Of a stretch of DNA of 49,942 nt, positions 28,757 to 38,515 are shown piece after piece. A program made the position numbers and the translations under genes. The notes under the pieces were generated by a model, which worked only from the letters and a program-made list of their open reading frames with translations, had not been told where the DNA came from and did no database searches. This DNA comes from Ignavibacteriaceae bacterium. Its GTDB lineage: Bacteria; Bacteroidota; Ignavibacteria; Ignavibacteriales; Ignavibacteriaceae. Every line of letters begins with the position of its first letter. The first letter of the stretch is position 1. The stretch lies in NCBI GenBank assembly GCA_031292455.1, contig JARLHC010000013.1, positions 1 through 49,942 on the forward strand. Reading direction: 5' to 3'.

Positions 28757-29770
28757 TTATTTGAGAATGTCTGTAATTAGTACCGTAAAAATGGATTTAG
28801 GGTCAATGGTGGTTGTTTTAAGAAGAATATCTGCATTAAGCAGGGCAGAAATAGAACGGAAAAGATCTTTATCGGAAAATATTTTTCTCGCTGATTGATA
28901 ATTCTTATAAAAGAAGGGATGAGTACCTACTATCCTGGCAGCAACAGCATCTGGAATTTTCTGATTCATTTCATCAACACGAGACAAACCAGTAAAGTAT
29001 TTGGTAAGCATAGCAATAATAAAGGATGGATCTGTTCCTTTTTCAAGTAAATTATATATGACTTTAACAGATTGTACTTTATTCTTTCTTCCAAGAGAGT
29101 CGTTAAGTTCAAAAATCGTATTCTCCTTCAAAGAAGCAGAAAGGGCTTTTATAGTTGTATAATCGATTTCCTTATTAGGTTTTAAATAGATGAAAAACTT
29201 TTCAAGCTGATCCTCCAGCATAGAGCGGTTATCGCCGGTAATTTCTATTAAAAGAGTTGCGTTTTCATGAGATAATTGTCTGCCATTTTTATGGGAAATT
29301 TCAATAAGCCAATTGATCAGGTTTTCCCCTTTTAATTCTTTAGCTTCAAATACAAACTTTTGTGCAATAAGCGATTTATATGGTTCTTTGTCAGCAGATG
29401 GTAAGTCACCATTATAAATAAATAAAATGGTAGTAAAGTCAGGAGGATTTTGCACATAGGCAGTTAAAGATTTTAAGTCCTTAATCTTATCAAGTTCCTT
29501 AACAACTATAAATTTTTTTTCTGATCCGAATGGGAATGAAGATGCCATACTTAAAAGCTGCGAAAGATTGGTTTTCTCATCACCATAAATAATTTCTTTG
29601 TCAAAATCAGAACCTATTAAGGAAGTGATCGAATTCTCGAGTTCTTTAACTACAGCATCTATGCTATATGAATCATTCCCACAGAAGAAATAAACCGGAA
29701 GGAATTTATCTTCAGCGAAAGAAACGGGGGCTTCCTGAATTGAAGGAATATTCGCTTTGCTTTTTGCCAT
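28757..29770 (-). CDS. holA: DNA polymerase III subunit delta HolA
   Basis: 337 residues. The clamp-loader subunit that opens the beta clamp. LPVYFFCGNDSYSIDAVVKE at the N-terminus, FPFGSEKKFIVVKELDK in the Rossmann core, KELKGENLINWLIEISHKNG, and the C-terminal collar helices follow the family order. Like HolA elsewhere it lacks a functional Walker A. It is transcribed after the cyclophilin genes but separated from them by a terminator. Confidence 0.92.
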   Translation of the reverse strand: MAKSKANIPSIQEAPVSFAEDKFLPVYFFCGNDSYSIDAVVKELENSITSLIGSDFDKEIIYGDEKTNLSQLLSMASSFPFGSEKKFIVVKELDKIKDLKSLTAYVQNPPDFTTILFIYNGDLPSADKEPYKSLIAQKFVFEAKELKGENLINWLIEISHKNGRQLSHENATLLIEITGDNRSMLEDQLEKFFIYLKPNKEIDYTTIKALSASLKENTIFELNDSLGRKNKVQSVKVIYNLLEKGTDPSFIIAMLTKYFTGLSRVDEMNQKIPDAVAARIVGTHPFFYKNYQSARKIFSDKDLFRSISALLNADILLKTTTIDPKSIFTVLITDILK

Positions 29771-29797
29771 TACTAGATTTGAATATTTTAGAAAAAA

Positions 29798-29819
29798 AAT
29801 TCCCGCACAAGCGGGAATT
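29798..29819 (-). terminator. Terminator after the cytosolic cyclophilin gene
   Basis: Perfect 9-bp stem (29798-29806 with 29811-29819, 4-nt loop) with GC-rich core CCCGC. On the minus strand it is followed by about eight Ts. It starts 6 nt beyond the cyclophilin stop and separates it from holA. Confidence 0.88.
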
Positions 29820-29824
29820 AAATA

Positions 29825-30325
29825 TTACCTTTTTTCTATTATAACTTCCTTGATTACAACATCATTTACGGGTCGATCATTTTTCGTCTGGGTTTTCCCA
29901 ATAGCTTGTACAACATCGATCCCGTTTATTACTTTCCCGAAAATTGTATGATGATTATTGAGCCATGCTGTTGGAGCCAAGGTTATAAAGAACTGGCTCC
30001 CGTTTGTACCAGGACCTGCATTAGCCATCGCAATGATTCCTTCCTTATCAAAAGTAAGCTTTGGGCTGAATTCATCTTGGAATTTCCCGCCCCAAGCACT
30101 TTCACCGCCTCGTCCTGTTCCGGTAGGATCACCCCCCTGAATCATAAAGCCGTCGATTACCCTGTGGAAGATTACTCCATTAAAGTAATTCTTCTTTGAA
30201 AGTTCAACAAAGTTCTCAACAGTTTTAGGCGCTTCATCGGGAAACAGTGCGATTTCTATTTCTCCCATGTTTGTTTTTATATTCGCGATAAGAAGCTGTT
30301 TATCATTTTTTAAATTTTCTGCCAT
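29825..30325 (-). CDS. Peptidyl-prolyl isomerase, cyclophilin type (cytosolic)
   Basis: 166 residues. Catalyses cis-trans isomerisation of proline peptide bonds. [35 protein letters not shown] and [15 protein letters not shown] cover the active site (the FHR arginine, QFF, and the H in HHTIFG). No signal peptide, so cytosolic. It lies 31 nt from an exported paralogue, and the two share long identical stretches, indicating a tandem duplication with one copy gaining or losing the export signal. Confidence 0.93.
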   Translation of the reverse strand: MAENLKNDKQLLIANIKTNMGEIEIALFPDEAPKTVENFVELSKKNYFNGVIFHRVIDGFMIQGGDPTGTGRGGESAWGGKFQDEFSPKLTFDKEGIIAMANAGPGTNGSQFFITLAPTAWLNNHHTIFGKVINGIDVVQAIGKTQTKNDRPVNDVVIKEVIIEKR

Positions 30326-30356
30326 TAAATTAATCTCGTTTTTTATTATATATTTT

Positions 30357-30935
30357 TTATCTTTTTTCTATTACAACTTCTTTCATCGATACCGGTTTAA
30401 CAGGTTTATCCCCAGGACCTGTTTTAACAACGCCTATTGCGTTAACAACATCCATTCCCTTAATAACTTTCCCAAATATTGTATGATGACCATTTAGCCA
30501 AGGAGTCGGAACTAACGTAATAAAGAACTGGCTCCCATTTGTTCCAGGTCCTGCATTAGCCATTGCAAGATATCCAGGTTTATCAAATTTAATCGCTGGA
30601 ACGATCTCATCATCAAATTTTCCACCCCATGCACTTTCACCGCCAGTTCCGGTACCTGTAGGATCTCCACCTTGAATCATAAAGTTCTTAATTACACGAT
30701 GAAAAATAATTCCTTTATAGTAACCTTTCTTTGCTAAAAGCACAAAGTTCTCTACAGTCTTTGGTGTTTCTTTTGCGAATAGTTCGACTTCGATGTTGCC
30801 CATATTGGTTTTAATAATCGCGATGGTTTTTTTACCGTCGTCTTTTTTTACTACCTTGGACTGCTCATTCTTATTCTGAGCGTAACTTACAATTAATAGA
30901 CATAGCGCAAAAATCATGATTGCTATTTTTTTCAT
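30357..30935 (-). CDS. Peptidyl-prolyl isomerase, cyclophilin type (exported)
   Basis: 192 residues. Same catalytic pattern as the neighbouring copy ([48 protein letters not shown]) but with a signal peptide ([20 protein letters not shown]), so it probably works in the periplasm on outer membrane proteins. A very strong SD (AGGAGG) lies 4 nt before the ATG. The gene follows uppP after 8 nt, so it may share a transcript with the uppP-lolA-ftsK run. Confidence 0.92.
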   Translation of the reverse strand: MKKIAIMIFALCLLIVSYAQNKNEQSKVVKKDDGKKTIAIIKTNMGNIEVELFAKETPKTVENFVLLAKKGYYKGIIFHRVIKNFMIQGGDPTGTGTGGESAWGGKFDDEIVPAIKFDKPGYLAMANAGPGTNGSQFFITLVPTPWLNGHHTIFGKVIKGMDVVNAIGVVKTGPGDKPVKPVSMKEVVIEKR

Positions 30936-30943
30936 TTTACCTC

Positions 30944-31813
30944 CTATGGAAGAATTATATTGTTAAATAAAAGTGTCAGGATTGTGATTCCTAATACTAT
31001 CCTATAAATAATAAAGACGAATGTTGTATTCTTCTTTAAGAATTTGAGAAGAAAATCGATTGCTAAATAGCCACAAATACCGGCCACAATAGTAGATACA
31101 ATTAAATGTGTCGCCATACTTCCATCAATGTTGGGGAGCGATTCTTTCAATTCGAGAAGACCACTAGCCAACACGGCAGGAATACTTAAAAGGAAAGAAA
31201 ATCTTGCTGCAGATTCTCTTTTTAATCCCATGAACAATCCTCCAGTTATAGTAGTGCCTGACCGAGAAGAACCTGGAATTAGTGCAAAACATTGAGCGAT
31301 TCCAATAATCAAAGCATCTTTAATTGTTATATCCTTTATTTCTTTTTTGAATTTTGCTTTTTTCTCTGCGATAAATAGGATTATAGCAAGAAGAATAAGG
31401 CTGCATGATATTACCCATAAATCCTTAGTCAAGTTCCCCTCGATAATATGTTTAAAGGATAGACCTATAATAACCACAGGAATTGTTCCTAAAATAATAA
31501 GCCATCCAAGCCGAGAATCAGTACTTTGATTTGCAAAGGATTTTCTTTCTTTCAGATTTTCATTAAGGAATGAACGTATAATATTAATAATATCTTTCAG
31601 AAAATAAATGAGCACAGCCGCCAATGTTCCAAGTTGGATAACAGCAATGAACGCCGTCCATTTTTCCGGACTATCAGGGTTTATAAGATGATTAGGCGTA
31701 CCCAATAAATCCATAAGCCTAGCTGCAAGTGTAAGATGCCCAGTGCTGCTGATAGGTAAAAATTCCGTAATACCTTGAATAATGCCAAGAATTATTGCTT
31801 CAATTAAGCTCAA
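30944..31813 (-). CDS. uppP: Undecaprenyl-diphosphatase UppP
   Basis: 289 residues, multi-pass membrane protein that regenerates the C55 lipid carrier for peptidoglycan and LPS synthesis. Signature motifs [14 protein letters not shown] (residues 15-28) and [16 protein letters not shown] are intact. Start is TTG at 31813 with a strong SD (AGGAGG, 5-6 nt upstream); the next residues [13 protein letters not shown] begin the family normally. Also called BacA. Confidence 0.95.
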   Translation of the reverse strand: MSLIEAIILGIIQGITEFLPISSTGHLTLAARLMDLLGTPNHLINPDSPEKWTAFIAVIQLGTLAAVLIYFLKDIINIIRSFLNENLKERKSFANQSTDSRLGWLIILGTIPVVIIGLSFKHIIEGNLTKDLWVISCSLILLAIILFIAEKKAKFKKEIKDITIKDALIIGIAQCFALIPGSSRSGTTITGGLFMGLKRESAARFSFLLSIPAVLASGLLELKESLPNIDGSMATHLIVSTIVAGICGYLAIDFLLKFLKKNTTFVFIIYRIVLGITILTLLFNNIILP

Positions 31814-31822
31814 TATATCCTC

Positions 31823-32461
31823 CTAAAATATGTAAGTAATTCCAAGACTAAGACCCAAAGATAATGAATTCAAATTTACGCTGTTATTGAGTACCGTATT
31901 TTGAATTGGATTTCCATTATTTTTAGGAGTACCGTTCAGATCATATCTAATATCACCAGTAATATTCGCATAAACATTGCTGCTAAGAGCAGTATTCCCT
32001 AATGCTCTAAGCAGGATCCCGAAGCCAATTGAATTGTAATTATTTGAGCTCGATGAAAATTCCTTTGTTTCAGTTATGGAAGCAAACCTTAACCCTAGTC
32101 CTCCACCAAATTTAAAATTATAACCCTGACCCTCTATAACATAATAGCTGGTTATAGTTGGCATTAAAACGCCATAGGATAGTTGATACCTGCCTCCATT
32201 TGGAGAAAAATTAAAGGAATTATAGAGGTATGCAAATTCAAATCCAAGATCATAGTTATTAGCAGCCCTAAAATCTGCTTCACCAAAAAAATTGATTGCA
32301 GTATTAAAAGCTGATTGCTGAATACCCGTGAGAGAACTTAGATAATCCTTCAACGACGGGGTGCTCATAAAATTAATTCCCATCCCTCCCCTTAAAGATA
32401 TTTGCGGATATGCTTCAGCACTTAGGTAAATCAACAATAATAAGATATACATTTTTTTCAT
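31823..32461 (-). CDS. Outer membrane beta-barrel protein of unknown role
   Basis: 212 residues. Signal peptide (KKMYILLLLIYLSAEAYPQ), then alternating strands rich in Gly, Asn and aromatic residues (YDLGFEFAYLYNSF, YNFKFGGGLGLRFA), ending LSLGLSLGITYIF, a terminal Phe as in BAM substrates. Probably a small porin-like or structural barrel. Its ATG overlaps the end of the flippase-like gene (ATGA), so it is translationally coupled to it. No specific family recognised. Confidence 0.75.
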   Translation of the reverse strand: MKKMYILLLLIYLSAEAYPQISLRGGMGINFMSTPSLKDYLSSLTGIQQSAFNTAINFFGEADFRAANNYDLGFEFAYLYNSFNFSPNGGRYQLSYGVLMPTITSYYVIEGQGYNFKFGGGLGLRFASITETKEFSSSSNNYNSIGFGILLRALGNTALSSNVYANITGDIRYDLNGTPKNNGNPIQNTVLNNSVNLNSLSLGLSLGITYIF

Positions 32462-33513
32462 AATTCATCCGGATCAGACGTTACAATTTTTAATAATTGA
32501 GGCTGCTGCTTATTGAGCAAGAAAAATGAAACTAAGGCGAGAAAAATAATCAAAATAAAGGAAATAATATGCGTCAAAAAAGCATAGGCAAGACTGATAT
32601 TAAGACTAAATCCAAAGAACATGAGAACTGATTTTGCAAGAGTATGATAAGAACCAGTCCCACCCGGAGTAGGAATTACTACTCCAATTGAACTTATACT
32701 CATTAGAACCCATCCTAATTTATAACTTACAGGAACACCATTCATATTCTGCATTCCGAGTGTGAAGAACCCGATATATGAGGTAAGAGCATAAGTTGAT
32801 ATAATACTTGCACTTAACAGGATTGTTATTAGATAATTTTTTGTGCCTTTTAAGCTTGCGAACCCTTCGGTTAACATTTTAAAGATATACGCTGCTTTGC
32901 CAGCCAACCTAATTGAAATACGGGATACCAGTTTGATAATTATATTATAAAACTTTTCTTTTAACCTGATTGTTAGGTAAAGGAATATTATGGCAAGAAC
33001 CATTAAGCCGAAGGTTATATATAATGTTGATTTAAGCCAAGGAAAATTCGCAAATAAATCATTTGATAAATAAACTGAAATAAGAAGAGTCAGTCCTAGA
33101 AAGATAACATCTATAACACGTTCAACTATTACAGTACCGAACATTGAAGAACGGGAGAGGCCTTCCCATTTACCTAATAGTGCTGCACGTGAAATCTCCC
33201 CCAGTCTTGGAAAAATAAAGTTAACGCCATACCCAATCATTAATGCTCCGAACGTGTTTTTAATTGATACATCTTTTTTTACTGAATGAAGTATGACTTT
33301 CCATCTTAAGGCACGAAGGAAATGGGAAAATAGTGTTGTGAGAAGAAAAATAATTATCCAGAATGCAGAGGGGTGGGAGACAAATTGAAAGACAGCTTTT
33401 AGATCACTGTTATAAAAAGCGATATATAAGAATATAATACTTAACAATATTGGGAGAGTAAAATTTATTACTTTCCTAATCTGCTCACTACATTTTTTAT
33501 TTCCTGAGATCAA
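32458..33513 (-). CDS. Lysylphosphatidylglycerol synthase TM-region (flippase-like) membrane protein
   Basis: 351 residues, eight or more hydrophobic spans. The UPF0104/AglD-like pattern includes FLRALRWKVIL, GYGVNFIFPRLGEISRAALLGKWEG and PTPGGTGSYHTLAKSVL; these are shared with the membrane part of MprF, which flips aminoacylated lipids. The catalytic aminoacyl part is missing, so it is flippase-like at most. The start is uncertain: TTG at 33513 overlaps lolA by 17 nt and has no good SD. A well-placed SD instead precedes an out-of-frame ATG immediately followed by TAG. Confidence 0.85.
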   Translation of the reverse strand: MISGNKKCSEQIRKVINFTLPILLSIIFLYIAFYNSDLKAVFQFVSHPSAFWIIIFLLTTLFSHFLRALRWKVILHSVKKDVSIKNTFGALMIGYGVNFIFPRLGEISRAALLGKWEGLSRSSMFGTVIVERVIDVIFLGLTLLISVYLSNDLFANFPWLKSTLYITFGLMVLAIIFLYLTIRLKEKFYNIIIKLVSRISIRLAGKAAYIFKMLTEGFASLKGTKNYLITILLSASIISTYALTSYIGFFTLGMQNMNGVPVSYKLGWVLMSISSIGVVIPTPGGTGSYHTLAKSVLMFFGFSLNISLAYAFLTHIISFILIIFLALVSFFLLNKQQPQLLKIVTSDPDEL

Positions 33514-34108
33514 TAATGTTTGTTCCTTCAGGAGGTGAAAAAGTAAACTTAGAGGCAGGCAGATTCTGGTTCAGCTTATAATTAGAGAACAGCAGGTTTA
33601 TGATGCTGCCCGAAAGGTTCTCAATCGATATTCTCATAATCAGAAAATCGTTGTTTACCCATATTCTCGCTTTTTTAAAATTCAATTCACTCTCTTTATG
33701 GGGGATAAGAAGAATATTATTATTTTCATTTTCCGAAGTAATATTAGATTTTGAAGGATAATCATAAAGTAACTGGTCTATTGAAAAAAAAGAGGGATCA
33801 GAGTTCGAAACATTATTTATTATAACCTTTTTCTGTGATCTATTATAATTCCAAATCATAGCTCCATCGGATATTATAGTTGAATTCTTTAATTCAAGTC
33901 GTAATTTATTTCCATTGGAATAAAAGATTTTCCCGGTTTGAACTACTTTTTCACTTATCGATTGTTTAAAATCAGCACTGATGTCATTAGTAGATTTATA
34001 TTTTTTCTGAACATTCTCAAGAAAATCTTTCCCTTTATCCTGTGCTGCAGCAGAAAAAATAAATACCAAAATCATACAAAGCGTTTTCAAAATACTTCTC
34101 ATTATCAT
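33497..34108 (-). CDS. lolA: Outer membrane lipoprotein carrier protein LolA
   Basis: 203 residues with signal peptide (about 1-22). A periplasmic chaperone that shuttles lipoproteins from the LolCDE complex to the outer membrane. ISADFKQSISEKVVQTGKIF, NKLRLELKN, WNYNRSQKKVII and LPASKFTFSPPEGTNII follow the LolA order. It follows ftsK by 8 nt. It would serve lipoproteins such as those at 578-1582 and 3555-4292. Confidence 0.85.
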   Translation of the reverse strand: MIMRSILKTLCMILVFIFSAAAQDKGKDFLENVQKKYKSTNDISADFKQSISEKVVQTGKIFYSNGNKLRLELKNSTIISDGAMIWNYNRSQKKVIINNVSNSDPSFFSIDQLLYDYPSKSNITSENENNNILLIPHKESELNFKKARIWVNNDFLIMRISIENLSGSIINLLFSNYKLNQNLPASKFTFSPPEGTNIIDLRK

Positions 34109-34116
34109 TATACCTA

Positions 34117-36600
34117 TTACAAATTCCTAAGGATTGTTTCCAGTTGTTCATCATTTTCCACAATAACAGTACGGGCTTTACTTCCATCGTTAGGCCCAAC
34201 AATTCCTGCTTCCTCAAGCTGGTCCACTATTCTTGCTGCTCTTGAATACCCCAGTTTTAAACGCCGCTGAAGCAGAGAAACCGATCCCTGTTGATGCCGA
34301 ACGATAACACGTGCGGCATCTTCAAACATAGGGTCCATTTCACCCAAAAAGCCTGAAGCCGAATCTTTTTTCTTATCATACAATGAAGGGAGAAAATATG
34401 GTTTAGAATATCCTTCCTGTAAGGAAATGAATTCCGTAATCTTTTCAACTTCCTCAGCGGAGATGAAAGCATTTTGAATACGAGTAGGTTTTGGAGAACC
34501 CGAAGGCAGAAACAGCATATCCCCCTTACCCAAAAGCTGCTCAGCTCCATTCATATCAAGAATTGTTCTTGAATCAATTTTAGTTGCTACCTGATATGCG
34601 AGTCTTGCGCTGAAGTTTGCTTTAATTACTCCGGTTATTACATTAACCGAAGGTCTCTGCGTAGCCAAAACAAGGTGAATTCCAACAGCGCGTGCCAGTT
34701 GTGCCAGCCGAGCAATTGGTTCTTCTATTTCTTTACCTGCGGTAATCATCAAATCTGCAAGTTCATCAATGATAACAATAATATAAGGCAGATGGTGATG
34801 ATGCATTTCATCAGTATCCTTTGGTTTACGTTCAGGATCGGCAACTTTAATATTATAATCTACAATATTTCGTACACCAGCTTTAGCAAGTTTATCATAT
34901 CGCTGCTCCATTTCGAATTCCACCGACTTAAGAAGAAGAACAGCATTCTGTGGATTTGTTATTATTTCCTCATCAAGGTCCGGAGAAACAGCAAGAAAAT
35001 GTTTTCTTAGTTTATTATAGAAGGAAAGTTCAATTTTTTTGGGATCGAGTAGAATAAGTTTAACATCTTCAGGGTTCTTAGAATAAAGAAGACTAGCGAT
35101 TATCATATTTATTCCGACAGATTTTCCTGCACCAGTAGAACCTGCGATAAGCATATGAGGCATTTTTGCAAGATCAGTAAAGTATACATCTCCGTTAATT
35201 TGCTTTCCCAGAGCGAGTGGTAGCTCAAATTTGGATTCGTCTATTTTACCCAGAACGGAACGAGCGTTAACAATTGATGCCTCTGCATTCGGAATTTCTA
35301 CTCCGATAGCACTCTTACCTGGGATCGGCGCAATAATTCTTATTCCTCTTGCAGCAAGTGCCAGGGCAATATCATTTTCAAGTCCGACTATCCGACTTAT
35401 TTTAACACCAGGTGAAGGAACTATTTCATAAAGTGTAACTACAGGACCAGGGGTTACGGAAATATCCTCAATTGCAATATCAAACAACTTCAGTTTTTCT
35501 TTCAATAATTCCGCATTACGTGTCAGTTCTTCTTCGGCTACTTTGATATTTTCTTTTGGATTAGGTTCAAGAAGGTCAAGGCCTGGTTTCTTATAGTTTA
35601 TTTTTTCATTCCATTGATCAGGTAATGCAGCATCTTTGTCATGATCAATCTTTTTTTCAGTTTCAGCAACAGGAACAGCAGGTTTCTCGCTATTGTCAGC
35701 TTTTTCTTTCTTCCCTTTTCCTTTTACAGGTTCCAGTTGAGGAATTTCTTCGTTTTTCCTAATGATCCTGATCTTAGTCTCTTCCTCTTCTTTTTTAAGA
35801 AGTTCCTTTGGAGATAATAATTCGGGAAGCGGAATCACTTTCTTTCTCTTTTTATCTTCTCTTAAAGATTTAATTTTGTCAAGATTTGCCTCCTGCTTAG
35901 ACTCAGGTTGATTTTCTGATTCATTTCCATTATTAAACTTTCCAACAATCTTGCCGTAAAGATTCATTATAAATTGGAAAATGTTTTCAATCTTGATATC
36001 GAAAGCAAAGATGAGTATCGCAAGCATTAATGCGATTAGGAAGATGATACTTCCGACTCCTCCAATAAACCTGTTTAATATTGTCCCAAGCTGCTGTCCA
36101 ACATTTCCATATAATTCGATGGATGAGAACGATGGATAATGCAGACTCAAAACACCAAAGAAAGAAGATATGATCAAGCCGCTTATGAGTAGGAAATTCG
36201 ACAAATGGATGAGAATTCTGAAATCAAGTTTTTTAAATAATCTAAGTCCCCAAAGAAAAATGACAGCAGGTAATACAAGTGCGAAATAGCCCATTATTGA
36301 CCGAATAAAAAAGAAAGAGATATAGACTCCTGCTATCCCCATCCAATTATTTATATCGGACAGATTATTAGATCCATTATTTGAATTTGCAAGGAGGTTA
36401 AGCAGGTCTTTCCAAAATTGGGAGCTAATCCGCGCTTCATCTGATCTAGAATATGAAACGATACTTAGAGTAATAATAAGTGAGAGTACAATAAGAAGAA
36501 TCCCCAGAATTTTCTTTTTCTTCCCGATCGAGATTGTGAAGTACTTTCCAATCTCCGCAGGTTTTTCAACTTTCGGTTTAGATCTTTTTTTCAGCGCCAT
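34117..36600 (-). CDS. ftsK: DNA translocase FtsK
   Basis: 827 residues. Four N-terminal membrane helices (about 25-200), a charged Lys/Glu-rich linker (about 225-330), and the motor domain with Walker A AGSTGAGKS (about 483-491), VIIDELADLM (Walker B) and LVLATQRPSVNVITG. The C-terminal gamma winged helix has YSRAARIVDQLEEAGIVGP, which reads KOPS-type sites. It pumps DNA at the division septum and activates XerCD at dif; xerD is in the same window. Length is normal for the SpoIIIE/FtsK short-linker type. Confidence 0.96.
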   Translation of the reverse strand: MALKKRSKPKVEKPAEIGKYFTISIGKKKKILGILLIVLSLIITLSIVSYSRSDEARISSQFWKDLLNLLANSNNGSNNLSDINNWMGIAGVYISFFFIRSIMGYFALVLPAVIFLWGLRLFKKLDFRILIHLSNFLLISGLIISSFFGVLSLHYPSFSSIELYGNVGQQLGTILNRFIGGVGSIIFLIALMLAILIFAFDIKIENIFQFIMNLYGKIVGKFNNGNESENQPESKQEANLDKIKSLREDKKRKKVIPLPELLSPKELLKKEEEETKIRIIRKNEEIPQLEPVKGKGKKEKADNSEKPAVPVAETEKKIDHDKDAALPDQWNEKINYKKPGLDLLEPNPKENIKVAEEELTRNAELLKEKLKLFDIAIEDISVTPGPVVTLYEIVPSPGVKISRIVGLENDIALALAARGIRIIAPIPGKSAIGVEIPNAEASIVNARSVLGKIDESKFELPLALGKQINGDVYFTDLAKMPHMLIAGSTGAGKSVGINMIIASLLYSKNPEDVKLILLDPKKIELSFYNKLRKHFLAVSPDLDEEIITNPQNAVLLLKSVEFEMEQRYDKLAKAGVRNIVDYNIKVADPERKPKDTDEMHHHHLPYIIVIIDELADLMITAGKEIEEPIARLAQLARAVGIHLVLATQRPSVNVITGVIKANFSARLAYQVATKIDSRTILDMNGAEQLLGKGDMLFLPSGSPKPTRIQNAFISAEEVEKITEFISLQEGYSKPYFLPSLYDKKKDSASGFLGEMDPMFEDAARVIVRHQQGSVSLLQRRLKLGYSRAARIVDQLEEAGIVGPNDGSKARTVIVENDEQLETILRNL

Positions 36601-36611
36601 TTGATAATACT

Positions 36612-37340
36612 TTATTCTCTAACCAGCAATTTAACAACATTCCCTGAAAAACAGGGAATTGCATGAATCGTGTTTAATTTACTACAAAATTTTATATCTT
36701 CTTCGAATCCATTTTCAAGAAGCAATTTACCATGTTCAGTTTCACAGAGCATTTTAAACAGATTTTTTCCGAAGGATTTGTTTAGCGCAATACTTGCTTG
36801 TGCTGTATCTGATAATTCCAGATCCTTTTTATTTTTTAATATTTCAGAGATAAGCTTACCGGCGCATACTGTATCTTCAAGCGAAAAAGAATTATTTCTT
36901 CCTGCACACAAGATTTCAATATCGGTATCCATCGAATTGATATGATCTGCCATTGCAGAAAGATTCAGGAATGAGCAGATATAAAGGTTTTTTGAGAATT
37001 TAGCTTTAACAACTGCTTTTGTTCCATTAGTAGTGAATAAAATTATCGATTTTCCTTTAACTAAACGGGACGAATATTCCAAGGGAGAATTACCCAGAGC
37101 AAAACCTTCAATTTTTTTAGTATTTCTTTCTCCTCCAAGCAGGGTTAAACCGCCAAACATTCCGCCTGAAACTTTAACTGCAAATTCTACAGATGCAACC
37201 GGGATGATCTCTTTAGCTCCGTTATTCAATGCACTCACAATAGTTGAAGTTGCTCTTAATACATCAATTATGACCGTGGTTTTACCCGAAAATGAAAGTT
37301 CATCCAGATTAGAAGGGGTCAACAGAACATTTATTTTCAT
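36612..37340 (-). CDS. comB: 2-phosphosulfolactate phosphatase ComB
   Basis: 242 residues. ComB hydrolyses 2-phosphosulfolactate in coenzyme M synthesis; many bacteria without coenzyme M also carry it, probably for sulfolactate or a related sulfonate. The family pattern TTVIIDVLRATSTIVSALNN, GGERNTKKIEGFALGNSP and LFTTNGTKAV is clear. comA and comC are not in the window. AAGGA lies about 11 nt before the ATG; 11 nt separate it from ftsK. Confidence 0.88.
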   Translation of the reverse strand: MKINVLLTPSNLDELSFSGKTTVIIDVLRATSTIVSALNNGAKEIIPVASVEFAVKVSGGMFGGLTLLGGERNTKKIEGFALGNSPLEYSSRLVKGKSIILFTTNGTKAVVKAKFSKNLYICSFLNLSAMADHINSMDTDIEILCAGRNNSFSLEDTVCAGKLISEILKNKKDLELSDTAQASIALNKSFGKNLFKMLCETEHGKLLLENGFEEDIKFCSKLNTIHAIPCFSGNVVKLLVRE

Positions 37341-37406
37341 ATACTTAATAATCCTTCAAGTTATTTATAACAGGAGTATTTGTCCGAACCTGTAAAAATA
37401 ATAATA

Positions 37407-38489
37407 CTACTTTTTAATGAATGGTAGTTTTACAATATTAACAGAAGACTCCTTGCCTCTTACAACAAAATTAACTTCATTACCTTCAGAAGCATGAGAA
37501 ATATCCACATAACCCATGGCGATCGGTCTTTCAAGAACAGGACTTATAGTTCCACTTGTAATCTCACCGATATTCTTATTATCTGCTTTTATTTCATATC
37601 CATGACGGGGGAAGGACTTATCATGGCCTAACATGCCAACGAGTTTCCTTTTTAATCCTTCAGCTTTAATTTTCAAAAGCATCTCCCTGCCTAAAAAACT
37701 TCCTTTATTGAGTTTTGTTATCCATCCAAGTCCTGCTTCAAGAGGGTTGGTTGTTTTATCAATATCATTACCATACAACATAAAACCCATTTCCAAACGA
37801 AGAGAATCACGAGCAGCAAGTCCTACCGGCTGTATATTAAACTCTTTACCAGCCTCAAATATTTTATACCAGACTTGTTCTGCTATTTTTTCATCTCCTT
37901 TGAAATAAAGTTCATACCCAAGCTCACCTGTGTACCCAGTCCGGGACAAAATCATTTCAACATCAGCAATTTTTGCATTGAAGAAATGATAATACTCAAG
38001 GTTTAAATCCTTATTACAGATTTTCTGAAGTACCTTATTGGAATTTGGCCCCTGAACAGCAACAAGACTATACTCATCACTTTTATTTTCAAGAGATACG
38101 CCAAATTTATTGTTCTCATTCATCCAACTGAAATCTTTTTCAATATTAGAAGCATTAACAACAAGCAGAAACTTATCATCCGAAATTTTATATACTAGCA
38201 GATCATCAACAATACCCGCATCATTATAGCACATGGCAGAATATTGTACTCTGCCCGGGAATAATTTTGATGCATCATTTACAGTTATATACTGAACAAA
38301 GTCCTGCGCTTTTTCGCCGGTGACGAATATTTCTCCCATATGAGACACATCAAAAACACCAACTGAATTACGTACTGACTTATGTTCAGCTATTATTGAT
38401 GAATACTGGATAGGCATAAGGTAGCCGGCAAATTCAACTAATTTTGCCCCTAATTTTTCATGAATATTAAATAAAGTGGTTTTCTTCAT
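37407..38489 (-). CDS. gcvT: Aminomethyltransferase (glycine cleavage T protein)
   Basis: 360 residues. It transfers the aminomethyl carbon of glycine to tetrahydrofolate, releasing ammonia. Start KKTTLFNIHEKLGAKLVEF, then VGVFDVSHMGEI, the folate-site segment RTGYTGELGYELYF and GLAARDSLRLEMGFMLYGND, then ISPVLERPIAMGYVD in the C-terminal domain. gcvH and gcvP are not adjacent, so the genes are scattered in this genome or lie elsewhere. 26 nt separate it from rng. Confidence 0.95.
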   Translation of the reverse strand: MKKTTLFNIHEKLGAKLVEFAGYLMPIQYSSIIAEHKSVRNSVGVFDVSHMGEIFVTGEKAQDFVQYITVNDASKLFPGRVQYSAMCYNDAGIVDDLLVYKISDDKFLLVVNASNIEKDFSWMNENNKFGVSLENKSDEYSLVAVQGPNSNKVLQKICNKDLNLEYYHFFNAKIADVEMILSRTGYTGELGYELYFKGDEKIAEQVWYKIFEAGKEFNIQPVGLAARDSLRLEMGFMLYGNDIDKTTNPLEAGLGWITKLNKGSFLGREMLLKIKAEGLKRKLVGMLGHDKSFPRHGYEIKADNKNIGEITSGTISPVLERPIAMGYVDISHASEGNEVNFVVRGKESSVNIVKLPFIKK

Positions 38490-38515
38490 ATTTAGACTCT
38501 AGATATTTATTCTAT

